Positions 27,801-39,111 of a stretch of DNA of 64,000 bases are shown piece after piece. Position 1 is the stretch's first letter, and each line of letters starts with the position of its first letter. Both the position numbers and the translations under genes were made by a program. The notes under the pieces were generated by a model, which did not search any database, was not told the DNA's origin, and saw only the letters and a list, made by a program, of their open reading frames with translations. Origin of the DNA: Acanthochromis polyacanthus (taxonomy: Eukaryota > Chordata > Actinopteri > Pomacentridae); contig NC_067126.1 in assembly GCF_021347895.1 (NCBI RefSeq), positions 32,562,482-32,626,481 of the forward strand, written 5' to 3'.

Positions 27801-28332
27801 CTAATCCTCTAAATCCGGAAAGCATGAATGGAATTCAAATGGCAGCTCTTTTAATTCAAAGACAAGAAATATACTCTTGTCTCTCTTGTGTACCTGTTTG
27901 CCTTCTCCGCATTATCTTAGAAAGCAGCAGCGGTTCTCACACATCATCAATGTATCACCGCAGGAAAACGACTGCACTGGCTTCCAAGAAATATTGTAAA
28001 GGTTGTCAGGAGGTCACAGTGGAAGAATAAACGTGTTGCGATATACGACAGGAGTAAAGCAGATTTAAGACAGTTTGGGAGATTAGGAAATTAGAAATTA
28101 AATACCACCACAATAAACCGGAGGATCCCTGACATTACTGAAAAGATCCCTCCAGTTCCATCCATGCATTCAACATGCAGTTGCCATGCCAACCTGTTAC
28201 CGCAGACTGCCGCTGCTGCTATGATGAAAAGGGGAAATGCTTCTTGGCTACTTGCAGTAATGAAGAGTCCCATTCCAACATTAGTATTCCCATCAAGACA
28301 CGCGAGTGGGCAAGGCGGCGATGGCAACTCAC

Positions 28333-28512
28333 CGAGATGTCAAAAAGCTCCTCTGTGTCGTCCAACATTCGGACCCTGATGGTGACATGTCGTCCAGGGG
28401 GCATGGCCGGGGGTCTGTGCCCGGGGTCCAAGGTACTGATGCCAAGGGTCTCTGGGGCTCCAAGGCGCTGCCCCGCTCCAGAGGACATTGGCTCTGGGTC
28501 TGGCTGTGCCAT
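28333..28512 (-). CDS. farp1: FARP1-type FERM/RhoGEF/PH protein, first coding exon (residues 1-60)
   Basis: Minus-strand exon with the N-terminus of a FERM, RhoGEF and pleckstrin-domain protein. The segment RLGAPETLGISTL and the FERM start RMLDDTEELFDIS match the known FARP1 N-terminus; FARP2 has a different linker here. The start is the ATG at 28512-28510: it has A at -3 and G at +4, and an in-frame TGA lies 18 bases upstream (28530-28528), so translation cannot begin earlier. A second in-frame ATG follows at 28488. The exon ends with a serine codon before a consensus GTGAGT donor (28332-28327), phase 0. An acceptor (TTGCAG) precedes it at about 28540. FARP1 is a membrane-associated Rac/Rho exchange factor acting in dendrite and synapse development. 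Only about 60 of some 1,000 residues are present; the rest lies below position 1. The neighbouring rap2a supports FARP1 over FARP2. Confidence 0.93.
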
Positions 28513-28539
28513 GCTGTGCTGCACTGCTCACTGCCCAGC
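28513..28539 (-). other. farp1: farp1 5'UTR part of exon 2
   Basis: Between the inferred acceptor TTGCAG (its last base at 28540) and the ATG at 28512 lie 27 bases containing an in-frame TGA. The pyrimidine-rich stretch upstream on the transcript strand supports the acceptor. Two later AG dinucleotides could also serve, shifting the exon edge by a few bases. Confidence 0.7.
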
Positions 28540-29775
28540 CTGCAACAGGAAGCCAGGACAGAAAAGTCAGGGACAGAAAGGCTTGTTTCCACACCCATCC
28601 ACTTGCACAAGAGCACAAAAATGCAGTTTAAAAGTAAAAATTAACTCAGTTAGGCATTCTGCTGCAAAGCATCAACTATGTAGGTGCGATACAGTACAAT
28701 GACTACATCAGGGCCCAGAGGACAGGCTGCACAACCTTCAGCGTCACACGAACGGAATAATTGCAAATGCAGTATTTGCACTCGCCACTAATGGGTGATA
28801 ATTGTTGCCTGTGGGAGCCCCAATTACTGTAAAAAAAAAAGATCCAAGCATGTTCTTGATTTCAAAGCGTAAATCAGGCGGCCCTAATTTGATTTGACAA
28901 ACGAATCACGAGGCTAGACTGTAAAATCAAAGAGTCACTACAATGACAAGTGATCCGGGAAGTCGTAAAAGCAAGACATTAGGGCCGTGGAGGCACAGAC
29001 ATATGTAGACCTGGGATTTAATAGGTCTCAAGGGGTGCAAGTCAGACATGTAAAGACAGTGCAGGAGATGTGAACTGATTGAGCTGTGAAGGTAAGCAGA
29101 GAGTAAAGGGTACAAAACTGAATGTAAAGTATTGTAAATAAACAAACCATTCAAATCAAGCTGTTGGAAGTCGGACGATCAACCATTTATAAGCCATTTT
29201 TAAAGACACACAACAAAAGTTTGTAGAAAAGTTAATCGTTTCTCATTGTTTGATGCAGTGATCTCTAACCAGATGTTTACGTCTGAGGTTTCCAAGAGGT
29301 ATAAAAAAATCAACTAATTTGAAAACAAAACCACAGTTAGATGTTCAATTTAAGAAAAAGATCCAACACTACATGGTCAGAAAGTGGAGAGATAAGTCAG
29401 CAAGCAGAGAACATTTGGGTAAAAGTGACAGAAAAAATGTTCAAACAGGTAACATTATGGAATGTTGTTAAAACATAGTGACTGGATAAATAGTTATGTA
29501 TAAACAGACAAGATTAATCGATAAATTCTGATGAAATTAGTTGAAATAGATAGCTGAATGTGCTAAATGGGTAAACTGCTAATAAAAAAAGCTATTACTA
29601 TTTGAACAGATTGTTCAAATTGGCAGCTAAAACCATGGACAAAAGAGTGAAAAAGTCTAAATGTCTAAATACTTTTCAGTGCTGGATCAACTGTGAAAAA
29701 ACTTGAACCTTTGAGCCTCCATAGTAAAGGTCTTTTGTGTCCTGGTTTCGTTTTTTTTTTTTTTTTTTTTTTTTT

Positions 29776-30160
29776 AAGGGTCACCACAAATCAATACAAA
29801 GTTGTTCTGAGTCATCCCCTTCATCCGTGTGACGAAAAATTTCTATCCAGATGAGAGCGTTTCCTTCCATGAAGAAAATGCCCCCATCCATAGTGCATGA
29901 GGGGTCACAGGATGGTTTGATGGGAATGAAATAGCTGAGAATCATGTGCTATAGGCTTCTCAGTCACCAGATAGCAACTCAACTAAACACTTAACAGAGA
30001 TTTGGGACCGACAGAGCTCTCTACCAAAATAAGGGACAAACCTTTGGCGGAATGGTGCTCTGTTCCTACAATAGAGTTCTCAGAGACAGAAAGACAATGC
30101 TAAAGCGCAATGAAAATGTTAGTGAGACGTTTTACGTTGGTTTTTGCTTTCATTCGTCAC
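29776..30160 (+). pseudogene. Tc1-type transposase relic, 3' half
   Basis: GGTCACCACAAATCAATACA, AAGTTGTTCTGAGTCATC, AATGCCCCCATCCATAGTGC and TGGGACCGACAGAGCTCTCT follow the 3' half of a common teleost Tc1 transposase gene, including the regions for the second catalytic aspartate (the DNAPIHRA area) and the LNPIEHLWEILDR area. Small deletions and stops make it inactive. The same family occurs at 60371-60930. It is preceded by a 26-base T-run. Confidence 0.7.
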
Positions 30161-31645
30161 TCGTTGGTTAGCATAATGATCATGGATAAACTGATAAAAT
30201 ACACAGCTACTCCTTTCAAAATGGATAAAAAGCTTAAAGTCACACAAAATCAAATAGCTAAAACTAATTAATGAATAGTGATATAATGTTAAACTGATGA
30301 TAGAACAAATAGATAGATAAATAACATTTTAACAGTTAAAACTGCTAAAAGAAACGGACAAATGGTGGGAAAGTGATTATAAATCAGTTGCAAATAAGTT
30401 TTGAATTAATGACTTAAGTAGTGTGCATGAAGAAACTGATAAATAGTAGCAAAAACGTTTTGATAAATCACTGCAGAAGTGGGGTAAAGACGATTTGTCA
30501 CTTGGTTTTTGGAGGTCTAAGGTGCTGCATGTGGAGGAGATGAGTTAGCATTTCCACACTGCCTTTATTTGTCATGTCTTTTTAGCCTTCATAATTTAAA
30601 ACGGATCAGACAGGAAAGTGTGGAGGTGATGGCATGCAGCAAAGAGCCCAGGCTGGAATCAAACTACACTACAAATACAGACTGAAGGTGAGCTGTTGTA
30701 GCACCTGGGTATTCTCAGACGGTCTTTTGCAGCTCATCATGTGTGACTGCAGATTTCCTCCCTGCTCATTTATTTCCTCTGAGGCAGCAAAACATGCTAC
30801 AGGAGGCTTCACAATCTGCTGCAGGTTAAAATGGGGCTGACCGAGCACGTTTAGTGACGATTACTGCAAACTGACTGATAACTGATTAAAAAAAAGACTT
30901 GCAAACCCTCCATTCCTGAACACCATCTGAATTCATAACTGATGGCCTCCACTTCTACTTGGGCAATATAGCATCGTCTCAACACAGCTTTTGACTATTC
31001 CACTTATGCATGGTGCAGCTCCTAAGTCTTTTAACTGTATGGAAAGTCCCGATGGATAATGGAAATTAAATCAGTGGTGGTGTCATTGAGCTCATCCGAC
31101 AGAACTGTATCCAGCTACGGAGGGTCACATCTGATACTCAACGCTGAGGTGCAGGATGTGGAATAATCTGCTGTGTCACTCAGTCAGTGTTTCTCCCAGG
31201 TGGAGGGCTGTGTTTGGACAACGCTGTGGACTCATTTGTTCCGAGTTGACACACGAGCAGGCCACTATCCACACCCGGCCACCCCCTCCTCCAACCTTAT
31301 CCACGGCCAGATCCCCCAAGGCAACGCTGTCCTGCTTAATTTTCTCTTCATTGCACATTCCAGCAGGCTGATGTCATCCAGAGACCTCACCAAGTGGCTC
31401 GCCGGAGCGCCGAGGCCAGTGGGCAGTTGTTCAGCCGCCGCAGAGGTGAACGACTGCTGCCAAGTTGAAGCTGAAAGCTGAATAAGGCATTTCGAAGGAG
31501 TGGATAATGTAATCCAGCAGAGTGCGTAGAGAAAATAGGCCAAGGACGGCGGATACACTAAATTCTGTCTGATGACAGTCCGCTGAAGATGCTGAAGGGA
31601 GGTATAGCAAGTTTACATCCAGACACTGCAGACGGAGCTGGGACT

Positions 31646-31955
31646 AATGGGGCTGCGACTCACAGTTATCTCATTACTGATTAGTGATCAATAATTGATT
31701 AATCAGCCAATAAAACCTGGGAAATTGCAAAGCACCTCCATCAGAGTCTCCCAGAGCCCAAGCTGACATCTTTAAACTGCTGACTAGTAGTTAAAACATC
31801 AATTACATCTCATTTAGAGCAACATGACACCAAGAAATGCAGCAATAGTTCCATTTTTGAAGAAACAGTTTGGTATTTTTGCTTGATTAATAACTGATTG
31901 ATTACCAAGTAATTTTCTGCCAACTGACAAGGCTGTGATTCAGTAGCTGGTTTCA
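31646..31955 (-). mobile_element. hAT-like MITE, GGGCTGCAACTAACGATTATT family, minus orientation
   Basis: Starts GGGGCTGCGACTCACAGTTA, contains GATTAATCAGCCAATAAAAC and TCCCAGAGCCCAAGCTGACA, and ends near TTTGCTTGATTAATAACTGA plus TTTTCTGCCAACTGAC. The order of landmarks matches the other copies. Confidence 0.7.
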
Positions 31956-33580
31956 CTTTGGATCTGGTTTCACACTATCAAGATTATTTATTCTCCAAGA
32001 CGATTTGCAATTGAACTAAAGCAGGAAATGTGTAATTTAGTTTGAATATTGAAGGTCAATCTCTGAGTTTTAGTTCTCAGTTGTGAACTTAGATGAACCG
32101 TTCTCAACCCCAGTGGATTTTTATTGACCGTGTTGTACCATTCACACCTGTACACTGTCACCGCAGAGCAGTGGGTGTGAGATGCCACCGTTTCCCAGCT
32201 AAAGTGCAAACTGAACTCTCCCTTGGGTTGATGAAAACAGACCGAACGCAGTCACCAGGGGCGTGAATGGAAAACATATTTTTCAAGTCAAAGCCCGGCC
32301 GTTTCATGACACTCGATCCTCGTCGTCGCTCGGCGGATCTCGCCTTGATTATTGGCAAGTGTCTCATGTCGAGTCTGTAAATTTCACGGCTTGTGTGACC
32401 TGCACATGCACGCCACGTAACCGGACACTCTTCAAACAAAGCAGCAGTGAAACAGAGGCCAGTGAAAGAGTAGACAGTGATTATTTCAGCCAACGCATAC
32501 CCTCCCTCTGCATCAGGTATCATGAATCAACCGGTCTTGGGTGTTCTTCTGAATAGGCCCCGAACAAACACACATACAAAACAGGCACCGGTGGTACAGA
32601 CGGCACCTTGTTCCCAGGTCAGGACATAAAGCATGCTCGCCCGGTGCACAATGCCAAAGGGGGCGTTTACAGACCCCAGAGTGTTTCTCAGGGTAAACCA
32701 CCCTGCCTTTGAACTTGTTTGCTCGAAATTCCCCACAAGTGTGCAATATGTGGAGCTGCCGGGGTTGTAACAGTGGCTCCTCTGTGCTCAGGGGCCCCTC
32801 GGCGGAGTCCATCGTGGCACAGCTGGAACCCTTTAGTGACAGCTGAATGGCCAGAGGCTGTGGCAGCTGTCTACCTGAAAGAAAAGAGCTCAGTTTCCTG
32901 TGTGTTCTGCAACAGACACCGATACCTGGGTGTGGCTGGCATTTGCGTGGATCACTTGAAGTTGCCACTGTATTAACAGCAATGTGCTTATTAACTGAAA
33001 CCAAACGGATGCATGGAGGGAAAAATGTAATTTGTGCAGAGGAATGGTGAAATCCAGCAGTCGGTGAGATCTCCCCCTCCGGCTCACATAGTGTGGCAGC
33101 ATGTTCACACCTTAAATGTAATGTAGGTTAACAGAGCAGGCTGCTTTAATCCTCAGGACATTAGCAGCCTGTACAGTCGATGTGACATTAATGCACTCAC
33201 CTGGTGGACACGCTCTGCAAACTAAAGTGGCTGGAGATTGAATGGCCACTTTCCTCGCGACATTTTAGATAATTTAAATGTCACACAACATGCATGTGTC
33301 ATTTTTTCCTTACAGCAAACACAAACTGCACACACACATACGATATATCTCCATGCAATGCAAACCCCCAACACTGCTGCAGGACACCAACATGACTGCA
33401 CATGATGATTTTTTTTCCCTTTTCTTATTCCCCTCCCTCGAAAATCCACAGGATCACAAAACAACACGGGAAAGATAACTCCCGAGACTTAACCCTAATC
33501 TCCTCAAACAAGTTGAATCACTTCCCTGAAGAGCACACGGAGAGGCAGAAGAGAGAGAGAGAAGCCCGCACGATTCTTAC

Positions 33581-33920
33581 CCCGATCTCGAAAATGCAGG
33601 CTTGTCCACACCAAAGTACGTCCCAGCTGAAGGGGAGATATTAACATCCACGTCCGGCCAGTAGCGGCAAAGAGGGAGGGAATGAGTTCTAGATGCAGCT
33701 CGAACTGAAGAAGAGGAGAAGGAGGCGGAGGCTTCCTGCGGTCGCCATTGCGGACGACTGAGTGAGTGAGCCGGGGAGGATTAGAGAGAACCGAGCGGCG
33801 GATCCACTCCCGGTGCTTTGACTCAGACAATGAAGGAGGCGCAGCACCTCCACCTTCAGCTGCAGGGACACCGAGGAGCAACAGCACCACCTAGTGGCGG
33901 CAGCAGGGACTGTAGGCATA
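33581..33920 (-). promoter_or_regulatory. farp1: probable farp1 non-coding exon 1 and CpG-rich promoter
   Basis: This stretch is much richer in G+C and CpG than its surroundings (I count about 22 CpGs between 33568 and 33900), as expected of a vertebrate promoter. On the minus strand it ends in ATCGGG followed by GTAAGA, a good donor at 33580-33575, and it lies 5 kb upstream of the farp1 coding exon that itself begins with leader sequence. No TATA box is evident and the start site is not defined. It contains a 19-codon upstream ORF. A palindromic MITE begins immediately upstream at 33922. The assignment to farp1 is inferred from position and strand. Confidence 0.5.
33689..33748 (-). other. 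upstream ORF (19 codons) in putative farp1 leader
   Basis: An ATG with G at -3 and G at +4 (33748-33746) opens a 19-codon frame rich in leucine, phenylalanine and serine that stops at TAG (33691-33689), inside the putative non-coding exon 1. If the exon is real, this would be a translation-regulating upstream ORF. A second upstream ATG further down the exon (MLISPLQL frame) has no stop before the donor. No homology is recognised. Confidence 0.35.
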
Positions 33921-33921
33921 G

Positions 33922-34230
33922 TTAAACTCTCGTGTTGTCCTGCGGGTCAAAATTGACTGAAATTGACTCAAAGTTTCCCTCAAAAGTTTTATCTTTTTAA
34001 ATAAAAAAAAAAACAAATTTGACAGCGAAATTCACTGTATTTTGGTCGATTTTTTCTGAATGTTCTTAAGCATTTTTTAATTTGTTTTTTTCCACCAAAA
34101 AATGTTCAAAATTTTCCAAAAAATTTTTTGAAAATGTGGAAGTTTTCACTGTGAAAATATATATATTTTCCCCACATTTTTAAAACTTTAAAACAGGTCA
34201 ATTTGACCCGAAGGACAACAGGAGGGTTAA
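33922..34230. mobile_element. TTAA-flanked MITE (piggyBac-like by target site)
   Basis: The termini are inverted repeats: left CTCTCGTGTTGTCCTGCGGG then TCAAAATTGAC, right (reverse strand) CCCTCCTGTTGTCCTTCGGG then TCAAATTGAC. Each end abuts a TTAA (33922-33925 and 34227-34230), the target site of piggyBac-type elements. There is no coding capacity. The element starts directly upstream of the putative farp1 promoter and exon. Confidence 0.75.
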
Positions 34231-34400
34231 ATTTAGAAAATATAGGGGAAAAAAATATGTATTTTCACAGTGAAACTTCTGATGTTCACATTTTCGGGAT
34301 TTTTTTTTAATTTTTTGGTGGAAATAAAGAAGTGTTAAATATGTTTTTTTAAGAACATTCACACACAAAAAAATCAACGAATCCAGCGAATTTCGCTAGC
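34017..34400. repeat. large imperfect inverted repeat centred near 34.2 kb
   Basis: Left arm (about 34017-34172) and right arm (about 34237-34400) are near reverse complements: shared blocks include GCGAAATTC, GAATGTTCTTAA, TTTCCACCAAAAAA and TTTCACTGTGAAAATA. The right arm extends beyond the MITE's TTAA at 34227, so either two MITE copies lie head to head or a larger element was involved. Confidence 0.7.
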
Positions 34401-34469
34401 TTTACTGATATATATGTAATCACTTATTAGATATTTTTAGGATTTCTTTGGAAGATATTTCTTTGGAAG

Positions 34470-34587
<118 letters not shown>

Positions 34588-34944
34588 GCTTCATTATTTT
34601 GCATTATGTTTAACCTTTAACCTCCCAGTTTCATCCAAACTGTCTTTGAGGTTGTCACAAAATCATCTTATTTCAAACTGTCTGACGATGTAATCAGGAG
34701 AAAATGACAAATATATCTTTTTAAAATTTTACATTAGCACTGGTTCTTTCATATGTGTATATTTAACATTGCACACATTCTCCCATAAGCAGAAAAATAC
34801 CGAGACAGCACAGATTTTGTAGATGCAGAAGAAATTATATTGCATAGCGTTTTTAAAAGTACAAAGTGTTCATAATGCACAGGTTGAATATTTTGATGTT
34901 GCACCCGAGTTCAGCAGCTTTTAACCTGTGGATTGAGTCATTAA

Positions 34945-35515
34945 ATGGAAGCAAGTTTATTCATACAGCGCAATTCAAACAACCTGATATAACCCAAGTG
35001 TTGATCCTACTATCAGGCAGACAAGATAAGATCAAGACTCCTTAAATGAATTTGCAAAACAAAGTCAACCATATGGCTAAAGTGAAATTATATTTTAGAC
35101 AAAAAAGCCAATAAATCCAAAGATTCCCTTAAAGCAGCTCTTTGGCGACAGTGGGAAGAAAAAGTCCCCTTTAACAAGAAGATCAGGGAGGGTGGCCATC
35201 TGCCTTGATCAGTCGGGGTGTTGTAAGGAGGAGAGAGAAAAGGATAGCGGATAGAAATCAGACAAACAGCACATGAAAGAACTATGAACACTGGGGAGGT
35301 TGGGGAGGCCAATAACTGCAGATCAGACATGTGCAGCTCCAGATCCAGAGAAACCTGCAGAGAGAACAACACACAAAGAACAGGAGAGAGAAAACATAAA
35401 GTTAGTGACATGCGATAATGGCATACAAATGTGTGGAGAGAGAAAGGAAGGAGAGGAGAGGAGAGGTGCTCAGTGCATCATGGGACATGAAACAGCATAA
35501 GGCAAAAGCTATGCC
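34945..35515. mobile_element. teleost interspersed repeat (family unassigned)
   Basis: Begins AGCAAGTTTATTCATACAGC and contains CTTTGGCGACAGTGGGAAGA, GGTGGCCATCTGCCTTGATC, GAGGCCAATAACTGCAGATC, and TGCTCAGTGCATCATGGGAC. I recognise this ordered set of blocks as a high-copy fish repeat. The purine-rich GAGAGA stretches are part of it. No transposase or clear terminal repeats seen. Confidence 0.65.
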
Positions 35516-37313
35516 AAGACTGAACACAGCATGATGCAAAAAAGAAAATGATGCAGTTAAAAATCTACTAAAGGAGTAAAGACTGGTAGAATTCAGAGAA
35601 AAGAGTGAAGGAAAATGTAAACTGCACTGGTCTAAAAATACATTAAAGAAGCAGGAAAAGAGAAGAGACAAGAGGAGAGAAAAATAATAAGAAGTTATTG
35701 TTGTGAAAAAAATATTAAGTAAGAGACATTAGGAGATGTATGTGAGAAAGAGCCTGACCAATAATAGAACTTGTGGATCAATAGCATTCTGATATCAATA
35801 ACTGAGAACCATATAAACATAGCAACACATCTGTGACCTCCTCAGAGTCCAGAACTTCACAATCTAAGTGTAAAAAAAACCCAGACATTTTGTTTTTTTG
35901 CAATATAAAAATCTATATTTTTGTGTTGAGCCACTAAACTTGACATCCAATTACCTGAACATTTTCATAAATTCTATGTATTTTCAGATTGAAAATGTTT
36001 GATATTTTGTGTCTTGTTTGCCTCAGCTGGTTTTTACATGACATCATACCGGGTTATATTGACTCACTCACAAGTTATGTGTCATTATGTTGCAGTATGA
36101 TTCGCCTTTAACATCCAATTTTTAAATCATAAATGTCAAAAATCGTCTTATTTTTAACTGTCTCACAATGTCAGTGTGTTTTGTTACACATGAACATGGC
36201 AGTTTAATTTATGTAATCATCTCAGGCACCATGGTGTAGTTTAAAACGCAAATGGGTATTTTTTTTCAGAGAGCATAAACAGTAGAAATCAGCGCATGCG
36301 AGGGAAGAAGCTAAACATTTATGGCAAGTTCTAACAGGAATGTATTAACAAAGGTCTGCACAGAGTGAAACAGATACTCTTTTATTTATATGAAGGAGTG
36401 GGAGTGGGTAGTGTCCCGCCCTGTGCTCCATCCTAGTTGTGTGTGAAGTGTGTGCGAGTGTGTGGTCTGTTCACTTGAAGCAGTAAAAATGATTTTAGCA
36501 TCTATTTTATTACAGTAAATAAAGTGGCACTGATAGAAGGCAGAGGTCAGGGTTAACTATGTAACAGCTTCCACTGGAGTTGCCAGGGAAACTTTGTTTT
36601 TCTTATAGACAACTCTAAAAGAAAACTTGCTCTCTTTTTGCATTAAAAATAATAAAATAACACTGTGCATGGCCTCTGATGCCAGCAAAGACTCTGCACT
36701 TTACCTAGGATCCACTGGAGGGTGCTTTGGTTTGCTGTGAAGCATGAGTGACAGACAGCAGGATGCCAAACTCTGTGGGGCTGGAAAAGTTCAAACTCAT
36801 GATCACATGTGAACAGCAGGACAGTGAAAAACTGTTCCATACAAACAGCAGTTGAAAATCAGTTTAGGCTGCATTCTCGTTACCAGGCAATGGAAGCTAA
36901 AGACATTAGCTTGCCGTGATCACGCTGATTTCCAGAAGACACACAGACTCAGTGTCCAAGAACAGGACTTCTCTGTCATGGCCAACAAGAGGGCTGTAAT
37001 GTTACTCAACTTGTGGATTGTTCCGCATCATGGGGAAACTGATGGAACGTCTTAGCCTGAAGACTGATGTAGCTTTAAACCACACTGAACCAAGAGCACA
37101 AAAATAGGTTAATCCATGGATGGGTTTAAAACTTTCGAAAGAGAGGACCAGACTAGAGCACAGAAAGTCGTACATTAAAGCCCTGTTTTTGGCAAAATAA
37201 GCTGCACATTATAATAGCTACAATGTTTATTCTGTGTGATAAATGAACTTTAAAAACTACTTTTATTTAAAGTTTTAATATGAAAAAATATCACTAACTA
37301 GCTGCTGTTTGTA
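35516..37313. other. intergenic DNA, no gene recognised
   Basis: AT-rich sequence between repeats, with a phrase near 36120-36170 (ATCGTCTTATTTTTAACTGT) that resembles 34660-34690 (ATCATCTTATTTCAAACTGT), hinting at another diverged repeat family. No coding signal seen. Confidence 0.5.
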
Positions 37314-37650
37314 ACTCTTTGGAGACATTGTTGCTTTTTGGTTGCTTATTGTCCCTTTGTCGCCATTCTGCATGTCTTTTGTAGCAGTTCTCCTTTTTGT
37401 ATTTATATTTGTTGCAGTTTTTCATCATTTCATGGTAGTTTTGCTTCTTTTTGTGTTTATTTGTATCTTTGGGGAAATTTTGGTTCTTGTTTATCTCTTT
37501 GTTGTAATCTTTGCATGAACTATCTTTGCTTTTCATCTGTGTGGCCGTTGATCGTCCCTTTGTAGTCATTTTGCATCTCTTTTGTAGCAGTCATCCAATT
37601 TTGCATTTATTTTTATCTTCGTTTGTGGTGGTTTTGAATTTATTTCCGCA
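37314..37650. repeat. degenerate tandem repeat, unit about 30 bases
   Basis: Imperfect units built around TTTTGTAGCAGTT and CATTTTGCATCTCTTTT recur through the block. The consistent base bias gives a lysine- and asparagine-rich open frame on the minus strand, which is a by-product and not a gene. Confidence 0.65.
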
Positions 37651-38454
37651 CACTTCATGCATGGAGATCTGATCCAGAGGCCCTCCACTGATACCCAGCA
37701 TGATTGTGGATACTAGAGGCACCAAAAAAAAGGCCAATCAGACTTCAGAGAGCCACTGGATTAATCAATCAATTTATAAACAGTCAATTGTTTCAATTAT
37801 GTAATCATTGCTGAATGTTCTCTGTTGTATATTCCCCTCTTCTCCTCCTTTATTTTTATGACAGTTGGCCTGGGGTTAGCTTGGATCAGTGCCTCCACAT
37901 CGCCCACTTCTCCATGTATGTAGTTGCATGCAGGGAGAGGGATAAAAGATAAGCATGGCTTTAGAAGACTAAAACAGGGATGTTTTTTTTCCGTGTCTCT
38001 GTTTCATGTCTGCTGCTCGCCCACCTTCTCACTGGCAGGAAGGGAAGTCTCCTACGCTTTAGCGGTGTGGGACTGAAGATTGTGAAATCACACTTGGTGT
38101 CTTGGCAGCTTCCGTGGTCCCTCTGGAGGCACTCTGCTGGAACTGAGGCAAAGAGGAACATTTCAGGGAGAGCGTGAAAATGAGAAAACCGTCCACAGAC
38201 AATGCTGTTTTGGATTAGTTATGTAAGCGATCAAGATTTGATGCCACATTCTTAGTGATCACTTATCCAGTTATGCAATCGTGAATTAAATCATCAAGTC
38301 AGCTTCACGCTGATGGATCCAGGGTTACTTGTACACACTGAAAGATTACATTCTAAGACTGGCTACTGCTTATTTATAGGACAATACTTGATTTTTATTC
38401 AGCTCACTGTACTTTTATCTGACACAGTCAATCTCAGAGCTATTACATCTATTA
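37651..38454. other. intergenic DNA, no gene recognised
   Basis: No repeat or coding homology recognised between the tandem repeat and the first Tc1 element. Confidence 0.5.
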
Positions 38455-38616
38455 TTCACTGCCCGGCCCAAAAAAAAGTCACACATTCTAATATTTCATT
38501 GGACCACCTTTAGCTTTGAGAACAGCACACATTTGCTGTGGCATCGTTTCGATAAGCTTCTGCAATGTCACAGCATTTATTTCTGTCCAGAGTCGCATTC
38601 GTTTTCTGTCAAGATC

Positions 38617-38856
38617 TTACATTGATGATGGGAGAGTCGGACCACCGCACAAAGTCTTCTCCAGTACATCCCAAAAATTCTCAATGGGGCTGAGATCTGG
38701 ACTCTGTGGAGACCAATCCATGTGAGAAAATGATGTCTCATGATCCCTGATCCACTCATTCACAATGTGAGCCCCATGAATCCTGACATTGTCATCTTGG
38801 AACATGATCATGCTATCAGGGAAGAAAAACTCCATTGATGTAAAGACCTGAATCAT
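38617..38856 (-). pseudogene. Tc1 transposase, C-terminal catalytic part
   Basis: About 80 residues with the second and third catalytic regions (FQDDNVRIH and [16 protein letters not shown]). The frame is cut on its upstream side by the insert at 38870-39111, and a further break lies downstream near the end of the element. Confidence 0.85.
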
Positions 38857-38869
38857 TCAGTGTATTCAG

Positions 38870-39111
38870 TGTATTTAGAAATCACAACGTACACAGCATA
38901 CGCCACTTTCTACGCAAAGGTTGTGATTTACGCCACTTTATAGCCCTGTTTTGTGCGTACACAAGCATCAAGAATCAAGGTTGGTGCACCGGTGCACACA
39001 TTCTCACGCCAAGTTTGTTTGTATAAATAACAACCTTTGCGTAGAAAGTGGCGTACGCCACTTTCTAGCCCTGTTTTGTGCATACGCAAGCTTTATAAGT
39101 GAGGCCCCTGG
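38870..39111. mobile_element. retroposed foldback insert inside the Tc1 element
   Basis: A 242-base segment flanked by near-identical 17-base direct repeats, TCATTCAGTGTATTCAG (38853-38869) and TCATTCAGTATATTCAG (39112-39128), which are a target-site duplication of retroposition length. Inside are a perfect 26-base inverted repeat (38899-38924 with 39030-39055), a 38-base direct repeat with few mismatches (38929-38966 with 39054-39091) and a 26-base perfect palindrome (39042-39067). It ends in TTATAAGTGAGGCCCC, a phrase seen at the ends of a teleost repeat. Family not named. Confidence 0.75.

Larger units (their letters stand above)
1..28332 (-). other. farp1: farp1 intron 2 (continues beyond window start)
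   Basis: Everything below the GTGAGT donor at 28332 to the window edge appears to be intron. I searched the minus strand for the next FERM exon (the family motif around DYFGLEF) and did not find it, so the intron is at least 28 kb. The recognised contents are listed as separate entries. In 1-2134, 2673-7726, 8004-9957, 10231-14209, 14701-17680, 17986-21104, 21671-23390 and 23936-28332 I see no gene; these stretches hold only short homopolymer or microsatellite tracts and unassigned DNA. Confidence 0.75.
28540..33580 (-). other. farp1: farp1 intron 1 (between leader exon and first coding exon)
   Basis: Bounded by the inferred GTAAGA donor at 33580 and the TTGCAG acceptor at 28540. It contains a Tc1-type relic (29776-30160), a hAT-like MITE (31646-31955) and a long T-run near 29750-29775. 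Between 30.17-31.64 kb and 31.96-33.56 kb I see no recognised gene or repeat, only unique-looking sequence. The intron call depends on exon 1 being correct. Confidence 0.5.

Noticed and set aside
28175..28702. 175-residue and other plus-strand frames over the farp1 exon
   Set aside because: Shadow frames opposite the real exon; the minus strand has homology, a start, an upstream stop and splice sites.
32513..33004. 163-residue open frame on the minus strand in farp1 intron 1
   Set aside because: It begins at TTG and not ATG, has no recognisable domain, and no splice signals tie it to farp1.
33504..33890. 128-residue minus-strand frame over the putative farp1 leader exon
   Set aside because: It crosses the inferred donor into the intron, is dominated by GC-rich composition, and the next exon has an in-frame stop before the true farp1 ATG.
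37294..37569. Lysine- and asparagine-rich 91-residue frame
   Set aside because: By-product of a degenerate tandem repeat.
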